Under the pieces are notes generated by a model, which was given only the letters and a program-made list of their open reading frames with translations, was not told the DNA's origin and did no database searches. 64,000 nucleotides of DNA from Prevotella sp. P2-180 (GTDB lineage Bacteria > Bacteroidota > Bacteroidia > Bacteroidales > Bacteroidaceae). Below, piece after piece: positions 53,852 through 62,583 of this stretch; the first letter of the stretch is position 1; every line of letters begins with the position of its first letter. The stretch spans positions 1-64,000 of the forward strand of contig NZ_NPJI01000002.1 in assembly GCF_002251435.1 (NCBI RefSeq). The letters run 5' to 3'. The translations under genes and the position numbers were made by a program.

Positions 53852-53882
53852 TTTGGAGATTAGAAAATAATTATTAACTTTG
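53852..53882 (+). promoter_or_regulatory. Promoter upstream of the truncated BspA gene
   Basis: TTTG at 53852-53855, a 19-base spacer and TAACTTTG at 53875-53882. It would give a leader of about 370 bases before the ATG at 54257. Confidence 0.7.
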
Positions 53883-54092
53883 CAGCGATAAAAAAAGTGC
53901 CTCGCGGAGTTACAAGCAGCACTCTAATGGGCAACGACAGAGTGACAAAGCTGCGAAAGTGATAACTAAAAAATAATTATTAACATGCGGAATATGTAGC
54001 TGACTTTTATATTCAGTGACTTCATTAAGGGGGAAAAGTCCTCTGGCCCGAGGTCATGACATATTTATATATGGACTTTGTCCTTGTATCTT

Positions 54093-54241
54093 GTCCACTG
54101 AAATCGCCAAAATTCAATAGCACAAGAGAACAAGCTGACGAAGGTTCACGTCCTATGTTGGGCGTGAACTGTTCGTGCTTTTCCTTGTGTGAGGCGTTTG
54201 GCGATGCCCAGTGGACGGAAAGGTCACGAACAGTTCCGCCC
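54093..54241 (+). promoter_or_regulatory. Strongly folded leader with competing stems
   Basis: GTCCACTG (54093-54100) pairs with CAGTGGAC (54209-54216), ATCGCCAAA (54103-54111) with TTTGGCGAT (54197-54205), and GTTCACG (54144-54150) with CGTGAAC (54163-54169). The last strand can instead pair with CACGAACAGTTCCGCCC (54225-54241), just before the start codon. The structures are mutually exclusive, as in attenuators or riboswitches. No known riboswitch class is recognised. Confidence 0.5.
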
Positions 54242-54256
54242 AATTTTTATTCATTT

Positions 54257-54580
54257 ATGAAACAACTAAAGTTTAGGACGTTCATCATTGCGATGCTATT
54301 GGCATCGGCAATGGGAGTGAGTGCTGAAAAGGTTGAGGCCATTGTCGGCGACCTTAAGTATGAAATCGACACCGAGACAAAAGAGGCGAGCGTGATTAAA
54401 GGAGACTATTCTGGTCTTTACTTTGTCACAATCCCTGAAAAAATTGCTGTCGAAGGGGTTGATTATGCGGTGACAAGCATTGGAGACAATGCGTTTTACA
54501 ATTTGTCAAAGCTGACATCAGTGACATTATCCAACAGCGTAAAAAGTATTGGTAAAAGTTCCTTTTATTACTGTAATTAG
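54257..54580 (+). CDS. Truncated BspA-like leucine-rich repeat protein
   Basis: 107 residues from the ATG at 54257. A signal peptide (about 1-23) is followed by a beta-rich start like that of the 10499 gene (VEAIVGDLKYEIDTETKEAS) and just over one repeat (VTSIGDNAF, LTSVTLSNSVKSIGKSSF). A stop follows in what should be the second repeat. The expected further repeats and C-terminal domain are missing. Whether it is still expressed as a short protein is unclear. Preceded by a strong promoter and a structured leader. Confidence 0.65.
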   Translation: MKQLKFRTFIIAMLLASAMGVSAEKVEAIVGDLKYEIDTETKEASVIKGDYSGLYFVTIPEKIAVEGVDYAVTSIGDNAFYNLSKLTSVTLSNSVKSIGKSSFYYCN

Positions 54581-54672
54581 ATATATGTAACCACCTGCAT
54601 ACAACGAGAAACAATTGCAGATAAAACGCTGAATATCAGCTATATTTCCTTTTTAACACTTTTCAGTTGTTT

Positions 54673-54704
54673 TTTGGTGCTTCGACATTTTCCGTATAAT
54701 TTTG
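54673..54704 (+). promoter_or_regulatory. Promoter of the multi-HTH gene, with GTTGAC repeats downstream
   Basis: TTTG at 54673-54676, a 20-base spacer and TAATTTTG at 54697-54704. The 250-base leader to 54961 contains several GTTGAC motifs in direct repeat (about 54763-54870). These might be integrase or excisionase binding sites at the element's end. Confidence 0.55.
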
Positions 54705-54960
54705 CAACGTATTTCTACCGCGGAGAATGTGCGAGGCTTTATTTTTGCCTCGAAATCACAGTCAGTTGACATGGGTTGACAACGGTTCACAAACAGAGAC
54801 AGGAATCTACCTGACACGTCAGGAATGCCACAGATGTTGAATCAGTTGACAACAGGCAACAATAGTTGACTTCCGTTCACTCCCCGATAGACGTGTTGCA
54901 GGGCCAAGAGCAAACGCACACGAGATACATCAGTGTATAACCTCTAACAAAAGGGAAAGA

Positions 54961-55896
54961 ATGAAGAAGACAAGACGATGTGCATGCTGCGGCAGGGAGT
55001 TCACTGCCTACAGCGGAGTGCAGAAGTACTGCTCTGTCGGCTGTGCCGATGAGGCAAAGAAAGAGAGAAAGAAAAGGCATGAGGATTTCCTAAGGGCAGC
55101 GGAACCTGTTGTAGGACTGAGACAGCAGGAGTACCTCACTTTTTCCAGGGCGGCTATCCTCATGGGATGCTCGCGCCAGTACGTTTATAAGCTCGTGAAT
55201 CAGGGCAAGCTGAAAGCCTCACGCATCAGCAGCCGCATGGCAATCATTCGCCGTGCCGACATCGAGTCCATGCTGGAAGGCAACCCATATAATAAGGTGG
55301 TGTTCGGCAACAGACCGAAACCCACGAATTCCAGCAGGAAGCTAAGGAAGCAGGAAGCAGAGACTGCCAGCAATGAACCGATGACCTACATTTCAGGAGA
55401 AGAGATCATTGCCAACTACAAGGTGAAGCCGTCATGGCTCTACACATCCGCCAAACGCAACCAAATCCCCATTTGCAGGATTGGCGGCAGGAACTACTAC
55501 AGCAAGAGTCACGTGGAGGAATGCCTCGGACTGACGGCAGACATCGCCTCCATCACTGACTGGCTTACGAAAGAACAGGCTTTTGATGAGTTCGGGATGA
55601 GTGCCACCGCTGTCCATGCCTACGCCTACCGCCACCGCATCCCTACCAAGAGGGAGTTCGGCATCGTTTACTATTCAAGGACGCATCTTGCAGAGCTGCG
55701 GCAGACGGACATGCTGGCTGATGACCGCTACTGCACCGTGGACGAGGTATCTGAGAGTTATGGACTATCCAAGGCAAACATCCACCACATCACCAAAGTG
55801 CATGGCATAGAGAAGAGAAAAGTAGGCGTGAAGAATCTGCTTCTCCGTGCCGATGTGGAGCGTGCAATGGCAGAAAGAGCAGCCAAGGGACTGTAG
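54961..55896 (+). CDS. Zinc-finger plus multiple helix-turn-helix protein of an integrative element
   Basis: 311 residues. The N terminus has RCACCGREFTAYSGVQKYCS with a CxxC...C-type zinc ribbon. Three MerR/excisionase-type HTH units follow (TFSRAAILMGCSRQYVYKLV; YISGEEIIANYKVKPSWLYT; TVDEVSESYGLSKANIHHIT). Proteins of this kind accompany tyrosine recombinases of Bacteroides mobile elements, where they control excision. 141 bases before the recombinase gene. Confidence 0.75.
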   Translation: MKKTRRCACCGREFTAYSGVQKYCSVGCADEAKKERKKRHEDFLRAAEPVVGLRQQEYLTFSRAAILMGCSRQYVYKLVNQGKLKASRISSRMAIIRRADIESMLEGNPYNKVVFGNRPKPTNSSRKLRKQEAETASNEPMTYISGEEIIANYKVKPSWLYTSAKRNQIPICRIGGRNYYSKSHVEECLGLTADIASITDWLTKEQAFDEFGMSATAVHAYAYRHRIPTKREFGIVYYSRTHLAELRQTDMLADDRYCTVDEVSESYGLSKANIHHITKVHGIEKRKVGVKNLLLRADVERAMAERAAKGL

Positions 55897-55959
55897 TTTC
55901 CTCCATTTTTCGTTGATAATACGTTTTTCTGATAATTATCGTCAATAACCGTCATCAAC

Positions 55960-55988
55960 GGCATATCATTCAGTTCCTTTGCACCGTG
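55960..55988 (+). promoter_or_regulatory. Promoter-like element shared with 58397-58425
   Basis: GGCATATCATTCAGTTCCTT, followed by TGCACC, is identical at both places, upstream of the recombinase and of the HTH gene at 58450. It contains a TTCCTTTG box close to the -7 consensus. It suggests common expression of integration and replication genes. Confidence 0.55.
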
Positions 55989-56037
55989 GAGAAGGTCTCC
56001 ACCCTGTAATATTCATCAATAATCATAAAGAACAACT

Positions 56038-57168
56038 ATGAGTAATATCTGTAAGACCGTGAACCTTTACACACGGAAAATCAAGGGCGGCAAGATGCTG
56101 TCCTACTTCCTCGACTACTACCCCGGCTACCGTGACGAGACCACCAACAAGGTGATGCGCCATGAGTCGCTCGGCATCTACATCTACGCACATCCTAAGA
56201 CGCAGCGCGAGAAGGACTACAACGCCCGCATGTCGGAGAAGGCCGAAGCCCTGCGATGCCGCCGCTACGAGGAGATAGTGAACGAGCGATACGAGTTCTT
56301 CGACAAGAACAAGCTGAACGGCAGCTTCATCGACTACTTCAGGAAGCATGCCGCCAAGAAGAACTCGCGCTACGAGCACGCCTTCCGTCATTTCAGCAGT
56401 TTCACGGGCGGCAAATGCACCTTTGCCGAAGTCACCGTTGAGATGTGCAACAAGTTCCTCGAATACCTGCGCAACACGAGCCAGGCTGTCCACACCAACC
56501 GCAAGCTGCACACCAACACCATCGCCAGCTACTGGTCAGCCTTCCTCGGCACGCTCCATGCCGCCCACCGTGACAGGAAGATAAAGGAGAATCCATGCCC
56601 CTATCTGGAGCGTGTCAAGACCATCCCGACCGACAGGGTGGGACTGTCAGCCGAAGAACTCATCCAGCTGGCGGAGACCCCCTGCGATGTGCCCATCCTG
56701 AGGACCGCCTTCCTCTTCTCCTGCCTCACGGGACTGAGGAAGAGCGATGTCAAGCCGTTCTCATGGGAGCTGATACAGCCCGAAGCCGACGGCACGCTCT
56801 ACATCACCGACCGCATGCAGAAGACCGACCAGATTGTCCACAACCCGATAGGAGAAGAGGCACTGGCACTGATAGACGACGGGATAAGGGAGGGGATAGT
56901 CTTCCGCGGCTTCAAGGACAGCATGACGCAGGCACCGCTGAAAAGGTGGGTGAAGGCTGCGGGCATCACCAAGCACATCACCTACCATTCAAGCCGCCAC
57001 ACCTTCTGCTCGCTCCAGCTTCATGCAGGCACGGATGTCAATACCGTGAAGGAGCTTGTCGGACACAAGAACATCTCCACCACGCAGCAGTATCTTGACA
57101 GTGTTGACAGCAGGAAGAAGGATGCCGCAAACCGCATCACGATAAAGCGCAAAGAAGAGCATCCCTGA
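56038..57168 (+). CDS. Tyrosine recombinase (site-specific integrase)
   Basis: 376 residues. The N-terminal SAM-like core-binding domain is followed by the catalytic domain with Arg in LTGLRKSDVKPF, the HSSRHTFCSLQL motif (HxxR), GHKNISTT and the nucleophile Tyr in TQQYLDS. Fits the Bacteroidetes integrase group seen in mobilizable transposons. It would catalyse integration and excision of the surrounding element; att sites could not be located by eye. Confidence 0.92.
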   Translation: MSNICKTVNLYTRKIKGGKMLSYFLDYYPGYRDETTNKVMRHESLGIYIYAHPKTQREKDYNARMSEKAEALRCRRYEEIVNERYEFFDKNKLNGSFIDYFRKHAAKKNSRYEHAFRHFSSFTGGKCTFAEVTVEMCNKFLEYLRNTSQAVHTNRKLHTNTIASYWSAFLGTLHAAHRDRKIKENPCPYLERVKTIPTDRVGLSAEELIQLAETPCDVPILRTAFLFSCLTGLRKSDVKPFSWELIQPEADGTLYITDRMQKTDQIVHNPIGEEALALIDDGIREGIVFRGFKDSMTQAPLKRWVKAAGITKHITYHSSRHTFCSLQLHAGTDVNTVKELVGHKNISTTQQYLDSVDSRKKDAANRITIKRKEEHP

Positions 57169-57297
57169 TGCCGTAATTTGCTTTCGCACACACGGTTTAA
57201 GTCTGATTTTCAAGTATGAAATCGGACTATTTGCTAATTTGTCATAAATAACGGCAGATATTTGCTACTTTCTGCGCATACAACCGTCCAGCCTAAG

Positions 57298-57305
57298 TAA
57301 CTTTG
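57298..57305 (+). promoter_or_regulatory. -7 box of the membrane protein gene
   Basis: TAACTTTG about 90 bases before 57393. No good -33 at the expected distance. Confidence 0.4.
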
Positions 57306-57392
57306 CACTGAAATAATCGTCAGCAATGCGCAACTGACGCAAGAAACAAGAAGACCGCAGTCAATGTATCACAATTAAAAAAATAGAATAAT

Positions 57393-58169
57393 ATGAGAAA
57401 TCTGAATACGCTTATCAGCAAAGAGACCTGCCTTATCTACGGTCTCCCCGGCACAGCCATCCTCGCCGTGTCGCTCATCCTCTCCTGCAAGGTCGCCTCT
57501 GACTTTGCAGGAAGCACGTTTGTAACCGCAGTGTCCTTCCTTGGCAGTAACGTCCTGCTGTGGATGCTTTATCTGCTCCTGTTCCAGTACCTGCCTCTTG
57601 ACCTCATGAGAATCTGGCAATCAAGGAAACCTCTGTCAAACACGGAAGAGACGGACACGACAGCAGCCAAGCAAACCTCCCAGCCTCCTGTCCAGGCTGT
57701 GCCGCCCATAACTATGGAAGAGTACAAGGCGCATTGTTACGACTTTGAGCGCAGGAAGCAGGAAGAGCACCGGCAGCTTGTGGATTCCATCATGGACTAT
57801 GTGGGCAGGGTGATGTCACCTTTTATGGGAATGCCCGAGATTGACCATATCCGTGGTGAAATCCGCGCATGGTGCGATGACCCTAACTATATTCCACAGC
57901 CTGCGGAACTGAAGTGGACGGTTGACCTAAATGACAGGCTTAAGACCATCTCCTTCAAGCATTTCGTCTGGAACATCGCCGTGAGGCTCGGCTTTGACAA
58001 CGGATATACCGGGGATATACAGGCCAAGTTCATCAAGAAGCTGTTCCCCAATGAACTGGCGGGCATCGAGATTGATTCGCTGAAAGCAAGCCTTTCCAGC
58101 TATCCCGACAATGGACATATCAAGCTTGACAGACCTAAACCAACCAGCAATAACGTTTTTCACTTCTAA
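57393..58169 (+). CDS. Membrane protein of the integrative element, unknown function
   Basis: 258 residues. Two membrane segments near the N terminus (about 18-36 and 45-68). A linker rich in Thr, Gln and Pro follows, then a soluble helical domain with EEYKAHCYDFERRKQEEHRQ and IAVRLGFDNGYTGDIQAKFI. It lies between the recombinase and the HTH/ATPase genes, a position often held by an accessory protein of such elements. Not recognised. Confidence 0.7.
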   Translation: MRNLNTLISKETCLIYGLPGTAILAVSLILSCKVASDFAGSTFVTAVSFLGSNVLLWMLYLLLFQYLPLDLMRIWQSRKPLSNTEETDTTAAKQTSQPPVQAVPPITMEEYKAHCYDFERRKQEEHRQLVDSIMDYVGRVMSPFMGMPEIDHIRGEIRAWCDDPNYIPQPAELKWTVDLNDRLKTISFKHFVWNIAVRLGFDNGYTGDIQAKFIKKLFPNELAGIEIDSLKASLSSYPDNGHIKLDRPKPTSNNVFHF

Positions 58170-58396
58170 CCACCACCATCTTACCCTAATACATTCAACT
58201 TGGACACAGGGAGGCTCTTCGGGGCTTCCCTTTTTCGTTACATGCCATAGTGTCCTGTATTGCTTATTGGTTGCAGTACGACACAAGCTTTTTATGTCTT
58301 TCCTCCCTCTTATCCCCTCTTTTTTACCCCTTGTTCCTTAATAGTGCAATTATTCAATGATTATCCGCCGATTGTCATCAACAATCTGTATCACAG

Positions 58397-58425
58397 GCAT
58401 ATCATTCAGTTCCTTTGCACCACGG
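58397..58425 (+). promoter_or_regulatory. Promoter-like element shared with 55960-55988
   Basis: Second copy of the shared 25-base segment, 25 bases before the HTH gene. Confidence 0.55.
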
Positions 58426-58449
58426 TTCTCAAATGAGCCGCCATTTTTT

Positions 58450-58824
58450 ATGGACTATTCAAACATCACATTCAACGACCTTCCGCGGGTCGTCGCCGAG
58501 CTTCGGGATGAGGTTGTCGGCATGAGGCAGATGCTCAGCCGTCTGCAAGAAGAGAACGTACAGTGCAAGGAGAACACCCACCGTCCCATGTCGGTGGAGG
58601 AAGCAGCGGAATATCTGAAGATACCGCTCCGAACCCTCTACATGAAACTGGGTAACGGCACCATCCCTGCCACCAAGCCAGGCAAGCGCTATGTCCTCTA
58701 TCAGGACGAGCTTGACAAGTGGCTGGAGTGCAGCCGCAGGAATCCCGTGCCGCTGAGCGATGAGGAACAGAATGCCGCCGTGCTTGCTTCCAACAGGCGA
58801 AAACCAAACAACAGGACTTGGTGA
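58450..58824 (+). CDS. Helix-turn-helix protein (excisionase/MerR type)
   Basis: 124 residues from the ATG at 58450. A coiled-coil N terminus precedes MSVEEAAEYLKIPLRTLYMK and KPGKRYVLYQDELDKWLE, which are the HTH_17 pattern. Common partner of the RepA-like ATPase in Bacteroides mobile elements; it probably regulates excision or replication. Its stop is 2 bases before the next start. Confidence 0.8.
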   Translation: MDYSNITFNDLPRVVAELRDEVVGMRQMLSRLQEENVQCKENTHRPMSVEEAAEYLKIPLRTLYMKLGNGTIPATKPGKRYVLYQDELDKWLECSRRNPVPLSDEEQNAAVLASNRRKPNNRTW

Positions 58825-58826
58825 GT

Positions 58827-59897
58827 ATGGAGAACAATGTTAAGGAAATCAGCCATGACGTGGCTGTCAGCCTGTGGAAGAAGGCAATGCTCAGCGTGGA
58901 GACGGAATGCGAGCGGCAGCCGGAGGTCATCATGGTCAAGGGTGTCTGCATCGCCACACTCGGCAACTTCAGCGCATCCACGGGCAAGGCGAAGAGCAAG
59001 AAGACCTTCAACCTCTCCGCCATTGTCGCCGCCGCCCTGTGCGACCACCCCGTGCTATGCTACACAGCCTCATTCCCGGAAAACAAGGGCAACATCCTCT
59101 ATGTCGATACGGAACAGAGCACTTACCACTGCCAGAAGGTGATGAAGCGCATCCTTCGCCTGGCAGGTCTGCCCGAAGACAAGGACTGCAGCCGTCTGCA
59201 GTTCCTTGCCCTCAGGAAGAACACGCCGGAGGAACGCCTCGCCATCATCGATGTAGCCATCAGGAACACGGAACACCTCGGCCTTGTAATCATCGACGGT
59301 GTGCGCGACCTCATCCACGACATCAACTCCCCTGCGGAGTCGTCCCGCGTCATCTCCAAGTTGATGCAGTGGACGGACGAGTACCAGCTGCACCTGCACA
59401 CCATCCTCCATCAGAACAAGTCGGACGACAACGCCCGTGGGCATGTGGGTACGGAGCTGAACAACAAGGCAGAGACGGTCATGCAGGTGGAGAAGGACAA
59501 GGCGGACAGCAGCGTCAGCGTGGTCGAGGCTGTCCACATACGCAGCATGGACTTCGAGCCGTTCGCTTTCCGCATCAACGACGATGCGATGCCGGAACTC
59601 GTGGCCGGCTACACACCCTCTGCCGCCAGCGTGGGCAGACCGAAGAAAGAGCCTTTCGACCCTTACAGGGAAATCCCCGCCCAGATCCATATCAATGTGC
59701 TGGAACGGGTATTCGCCGCCAGTCCCAGCTACGACTATGACGGGTTCTGCCATGCCCTGCAAGACGCTTATCTGGAGGAGGGTGTGAAAATCAACTACAA
59801 CAAGGCGGTGAGTGTGGTCACCTTCCTGCGCAACAAGCGAATGGTGCTGCAGGACGACAAGAGGAAGTATATCGCCAATCCTGAGGCTCACTATTGA
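58827..59897 (+). CDS. RepA-like AAA ATPase
   Basis: 356 residues. A RecA/DnaB-like core with SASTGKAKSKKTFNLSAIV at the Walker A position, ILYVDTEQS, and LVIIDGVRDL as Walker B. The Walker A is unusual: the canonical GxxGxGKS is replaced by STGKAKSKKT. LHTILHQNKSDDNARGHVG follows. It resembles RepA/plasmid replication helicases of mobilizable elements. Translational coupling with the upstream HTH gene is likely. Confidence 0.8.
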   Translation: MENNVKEISHDVAVSLWKKAMLSVETECERQPEVIMVKGVCIATLGNFSASTGKAKSKKTFNLSAIVAAALCDHPVLCYTASFPENKGNILYVDTEQSTYHCQKVMKRILRLAGLPEDKDCSRLQFLALRKNTPEERLAIIDVAIRNTEHLGLVIIDGVRDLIHDINSPAESSRVISKLMQWTDEYQLHLHTILHQNKSDDNARGHVGTELNNKAETVMQVEKDKADSSVSVVEAVHIRSMDFEPFAFRINDDAMPELVAGYTPSAASVGRPKKEPFDPYREIPAQIHINVLERVFAASPSYDYDGFCHALQDAYLEEGVKINYNKAVSVVTFLRNKRMVLQDDKRKYIANPEAHY

Positions 59898-59991
59898 ACG
59901 CCTTTGAGACAAGGTCAAAGGCTGACTTGACTTTATTCCAGGGGCATACATAAAAGTATTTTATAAAGTGAAACATAAAAAAGAAGTAAAC

Positions 59992-60573
59992 ATGAAGAGA
60001 CTGGTTTTCTCAGAAGACATCTTCCACACATTGGCGCAAATGGAAGACAAGGAAGCGGGACAGATGGCAAAGGCTATCGCCTGCTATGCGCACGACGGTA
60101 CACTGCCGAAATGGAGCAACTCCATACTGATGGCTCTGTTCTCCCTGTTCAGAAAGCAAATCGACATGCAGACCGACTCGGAAGAGAAAAGGCGCATCGT
60201 GAACAAGGAAAACGCAAAGGGGAGGAACAGACAGAAGCAAAGGGCGGCGAAGACGATGCAGCCGACAGACCAAGCACCCATGGAAAGCGATTCCGCTGCC
60301 ATTCCCTATGAAGGCAGCGAACCGCAGCCAGTCGCTACGGAAAGCACGCCCTTTGAGCGAATGGCGGCAATCTATCCCAAGATTGACTCACTCGACTCCT
60401 GCCTGAGGGAATCGCAGGTGCTGTGGGAGTCGCTTGACGAAAGGGCGAGAAAGGAAGCCATTGGCTATGTCTGCAAGTTAAGGAACAATCCCGATGGAGC
60501 GGAAGAACTCGGCTATCTGCGCCAATATCTTACCGCCAGACCATGGGAGAAGCAATCCGGCACACATGACTGA
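59992..60573 (+). CDS. Replication accessory protein (DUF6291-like)
   Basis: 193 residues from the ATG at 59992. The first 65 residues (MKRLVFSEDIFHTLAQMEDK, AKAIACYAHDGTLPKW) recall the DUF6291 type found with phage and plasmid replication proteins. A charged linker (KENAKGRNRQKQRAAK) and a helical tail follow. It is the third gene in line with the ATPase and probably acts with it. Confidence 0.6.
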   Translation: MKRLVFSEDIFHTLAQMEDKEAGQMAKAIACYAHDGTLPKWSNSILMALFSLFRKQIDMQTDSEEKRRIVNKENAKGRNRQKQRAAKTMQPTDQAPMESDSAAIPYEGSEPQPVATESTPFERMAAIYPKIDSLDSCLRESQVLWESLDERARKEAIGYVCKLRNNPDGAEELGYLRQYLTARPWEKQSGTHD

Positions 60574-60863
60574 CATATCCGGCAGGGCTGTCTTTGACCG
60601 GAATAGTGCTTTTGCCACTTGCGGATGCCTCCATTTTTAGCAGTTAGCCATCAATAATCGGTAAAACAATCATGGCAAGAGACAGGACGCGCAGCGTACA
60701 CCGCATTCCTGCTCTTGCCATTTGCTTGCCAGCGTTGGGCTTGCCCATTGTACAAATATCGCATAGGAGGGGTAGCCTAATACCCCTCCCGCTCTCGGAG
60801 CGTCGGGAGGCTGACCACACAATACAGCAAGCTGTGGACAGAACGATATACACACCACACACC
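60574..60863. other. Gene-free interval between convergent operons, with hairpins
   Basis: ATGGCAAGAG (60672-60681) and CTCTTGCCAT (60712-60721) bracket a further complementary pair. GGAGGGGTA (60766-60774) and TACCCCTCC (60781-60789) form a perfect stem with a 6-base loop. They probably separate the rightward replication genes from the leftward cluster. No gene seen. Confidence 0.6.
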
Positions 60864-61298
60864 TCATTTCACCGTCTCCACAAACCTTATCTCCTTCACG
60901 CCCCATCCGTTGAGCCGTGGACTGCTGACAAGCACCGTCCCTGCCAGTCTCCAACCGGACAGCGGGATGTGATGATAGTGAAGACTGCCGCCGTAATGGG
61001 GTGGCAGATAGCATGTCTGACATTCATCACCTTTGTACATCCTGACTATCACCTTTTGCCCAAGGCACATGGCATGGAAGATGGAGTCGGCTTCCTGTAC
61101 CGACTCCACTCTTACCACACGCACGTCAGGCTGGCGGACAGAGAGGGGCTGACCTATCAGCCTGCCGTCCTTGAAGAGAATTTCCCTTATCGCCTCCCTT
61201 GGCTCCTGTGCTTTTGGAAGTGGCGCGGAATGCCTGCACCCTGCCATTACCATGGTCAGAATCCCAACAAGCAGGAATGCCTCACCTATACTTCTCAT
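60864..61298 (-). CDS. Small lipoprotein of the muramidase cluster
   Basis: 144 residues from the ATG at 61298. Signal peptide with lipobox TMVMAGC, then an HSAPLPKAQEPREA linker. The C-terminal part has a CQTCYLPPHYGG element whose two Cys may form a disulfide. Not recognised. It overlaps the end of the muramidase gene by 17 bases, so it belongs to that operon. Confidence 0.65.
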   Translation of the reverse strand: MRSIGEAFLLVGILTMVMAGCRHSAPLPKAQEPREAIREILFKDGRLIGQPLSVRQPDVRVVRVESVQEADSIFHAMCLGQKVIVRMYKGDECQTCYLPPHYGGSLHYHHIPLSGWRLAGTVLVSSPRLNGWGVKEIRFVETVK

Positions 61299-62073
61299 AA
61301 GCTGCGGCAAGTCTCTTGTCATACTGGTTCTGCGCGTATGACGGTCCGTTGTAATGGCGTGCGAACTCTTTCCAGTCGAGTGCCCTGAGATACTTGTCCC
61401 ATTTGTTGCCTTCGATGAACCTCACAAAGAGTTCAAGCTGTTTGCCCTCGCTTTCCTCCATGGCGGCGACAAACTCTCCCACGCTCCTGCATCCGCATAC
61501 GACATGGTTGAAGCCCATTATCTGAGCCAGTCCCCAGCTTGCCGACGAGTCAGCCGCCTCACGGTGGATTGCCCTTGCCCGCTCCAGACGGTCATATTCT
61601 TTCATGCCGCCCTTGTAGTGCTCCTTCGTCCATTTCTGATAGAGTATGTCCTCGTTGCCCTTCTGCCACCTTGCCGGGTCTATGCCATGCTGCGACAGCT
61701 GCTTCCAGAAGACATGTCCCTCAAACAATATTGTGGGCTTGCCCTGGGCGAGGAATCCGCCCTTGTTGCCCGTCTCCACTTCAAGCACAGCCCTTATGGC
61801 TGCCGTTTCCACCCCGAGCATCTCTGCCGCATGGGCATAGTCGGCGGCTGTCAGTCTCCACGGGGCTTCACCGCCGCCTGTCAGCAGTTCCCATGTGCGC
61901 TGTCCCACGATGCCGTCGGCTGCGATGCCGCCTTTCTCCTGTTCCCTGCACACTGCATCTTCGGTCGCCTTGCCGAAGATGCCGTCAGCCTCTATCTCGT
62001 AGCCACGCTCCATGAGCAGCGACTGCAACTGTTCCACATCCTTGCCGGATGATCCTTTCTTCAATGTCTGCAT
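61282..62073 (-). CDS. N-acetylmuramidase with peptidoglycan-binding domain
   Basis: 263 residues. An N-terminal PG_binding_1 domain (KGSSGKDVEQLQSLLMERGY and GIFGKATEDAV) is followed by the N-acetylmuramidase domain (PF11860/DUF3380 type) with VLEVETGNKGGFLAQGKPTI, LFEGHVFWKQL, ASWGLAQIMGFNH and EFARHYNGPSYAQN. There is no signal peptide, as in phage lysins and enzymes of contractile or conjugation machinery. It would cut the glycan strand. The lipoprotein downstream overlaps it. Confidence 0.85.
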   Translation of the reverse strand: MQTLKKGSSGKDVEQLQSLLMERGYEIEADGIFGKATEDAVCREQEKGGIAADGIVGQRTWELLTGGGEAPWRLTAADYAHAAEMLGVETAAIRAVLEVETGNKGGFLAQGKPTILFEGHVFWKQLSQHGIDPARWQKGNEDILYQKWTKEHYKGGMKEYDRLERARAIHREAADSSASWGLAQIMGFNHVVCGCRSVGEFVAAMEESEGKQLELFVRFIEGNKWDKYLRALDWKEFARHYNGPSYAQNQYDKRLAAAYEKYR

Positions 62074-62075
62074 AG

Positions 62076-62582
62076 TTATTCTTTCTTTGTTGATGATTGT
62101 ATGGTTCCTGCCTGCCCTTCCACAAACAGCACCCTGATGATTTCCCTGCTGCCGTCTCTGACGCGAATCACCCCGTCAGCCTTAATGCGTCTGCTGTTGT
62201 CTGTCAGTTCAGCGATGCAGCCGTCTGCAAGCGGCAGGATAAAGGTTATGATGCCAGCCCTTACCCTGTTTTGCATTCTTTCGTGGCTGACATAGGGAAG
62301 GTTTAGCAGGAAGTGGTAGGCATAGATGAAGTCTGTCTGAAATATCCTCCACTCTTCCTTCCCGGGATTCCGTCTCGTCTTCTTGCCGTCATCTTTTTCC
62401 GCCGTCTCTATCTGTCGGAGGATGTCGTTGACGATAGTTACTGAGTCGGGCAGAGCCTCTGGGGACTTTTGTTCTTCTTCCGGCTTCGGTTCGGGTGTCC
62501 CACTCTCTGTTTCTCTGTCGCTCCTTTTCGGCAAAAGCCATCTGCGCAGCGTCTGGAGGATTGACCTCAGTGTTGCCCTCAT
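62076..62582 (-). CDS. Hypothetical protein of the DUF2589 cluster
   Basis: 168 residues. A basic N terminus, an acidic/Pro linker (ESGTPEPKPEEEQKSPEALP) and a beta-rich C-terminal domain with RIFQTDFIYAYHFLLNLPYV and VRDGSREIIRVLFVEGQA. Not recognised. Stop and start of neighbours are 2 and 1 bases away, so the genes form one tight transcription unit. Confidence 0.65.
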   Translation of the reverse strand: MRATLRSILQTLRRWLLPKRSDRETESGTPEPKPEEEQKSPEALPDSVTIVNDILRQIETAEKDDGKKTRRNPGKEEWRIFQTDFIYAYHFLLNLPYVSHERMQNRVRAGIITFILPLADGCIAELTDNSRRIKADGVIRVRDGSREIIRVLFVEGQAGTIQSSTKKE

Positions 62583-62583
62583 G

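Noticed and set aside
58874-59740. 288-residue plus-strand ORF over the RepA-like gene
   Set aside because: Alternative frame of a GC-rich gene, low complexity (Gln, Arg, His, Pro) without motifs.
60644-60862. 72-residue minus-strand ORF after the small lipoprotein
   Set aside because: Covers two strong hairpins between convergent operons; no start signal or conservation visible.
60672-61388. 238-residue plus-strand ORF over the small lipoprotein and muramidase end
   Set aside because: It is the complement of two well-supported minus-strand genes and its composition is that of a shadow frame.
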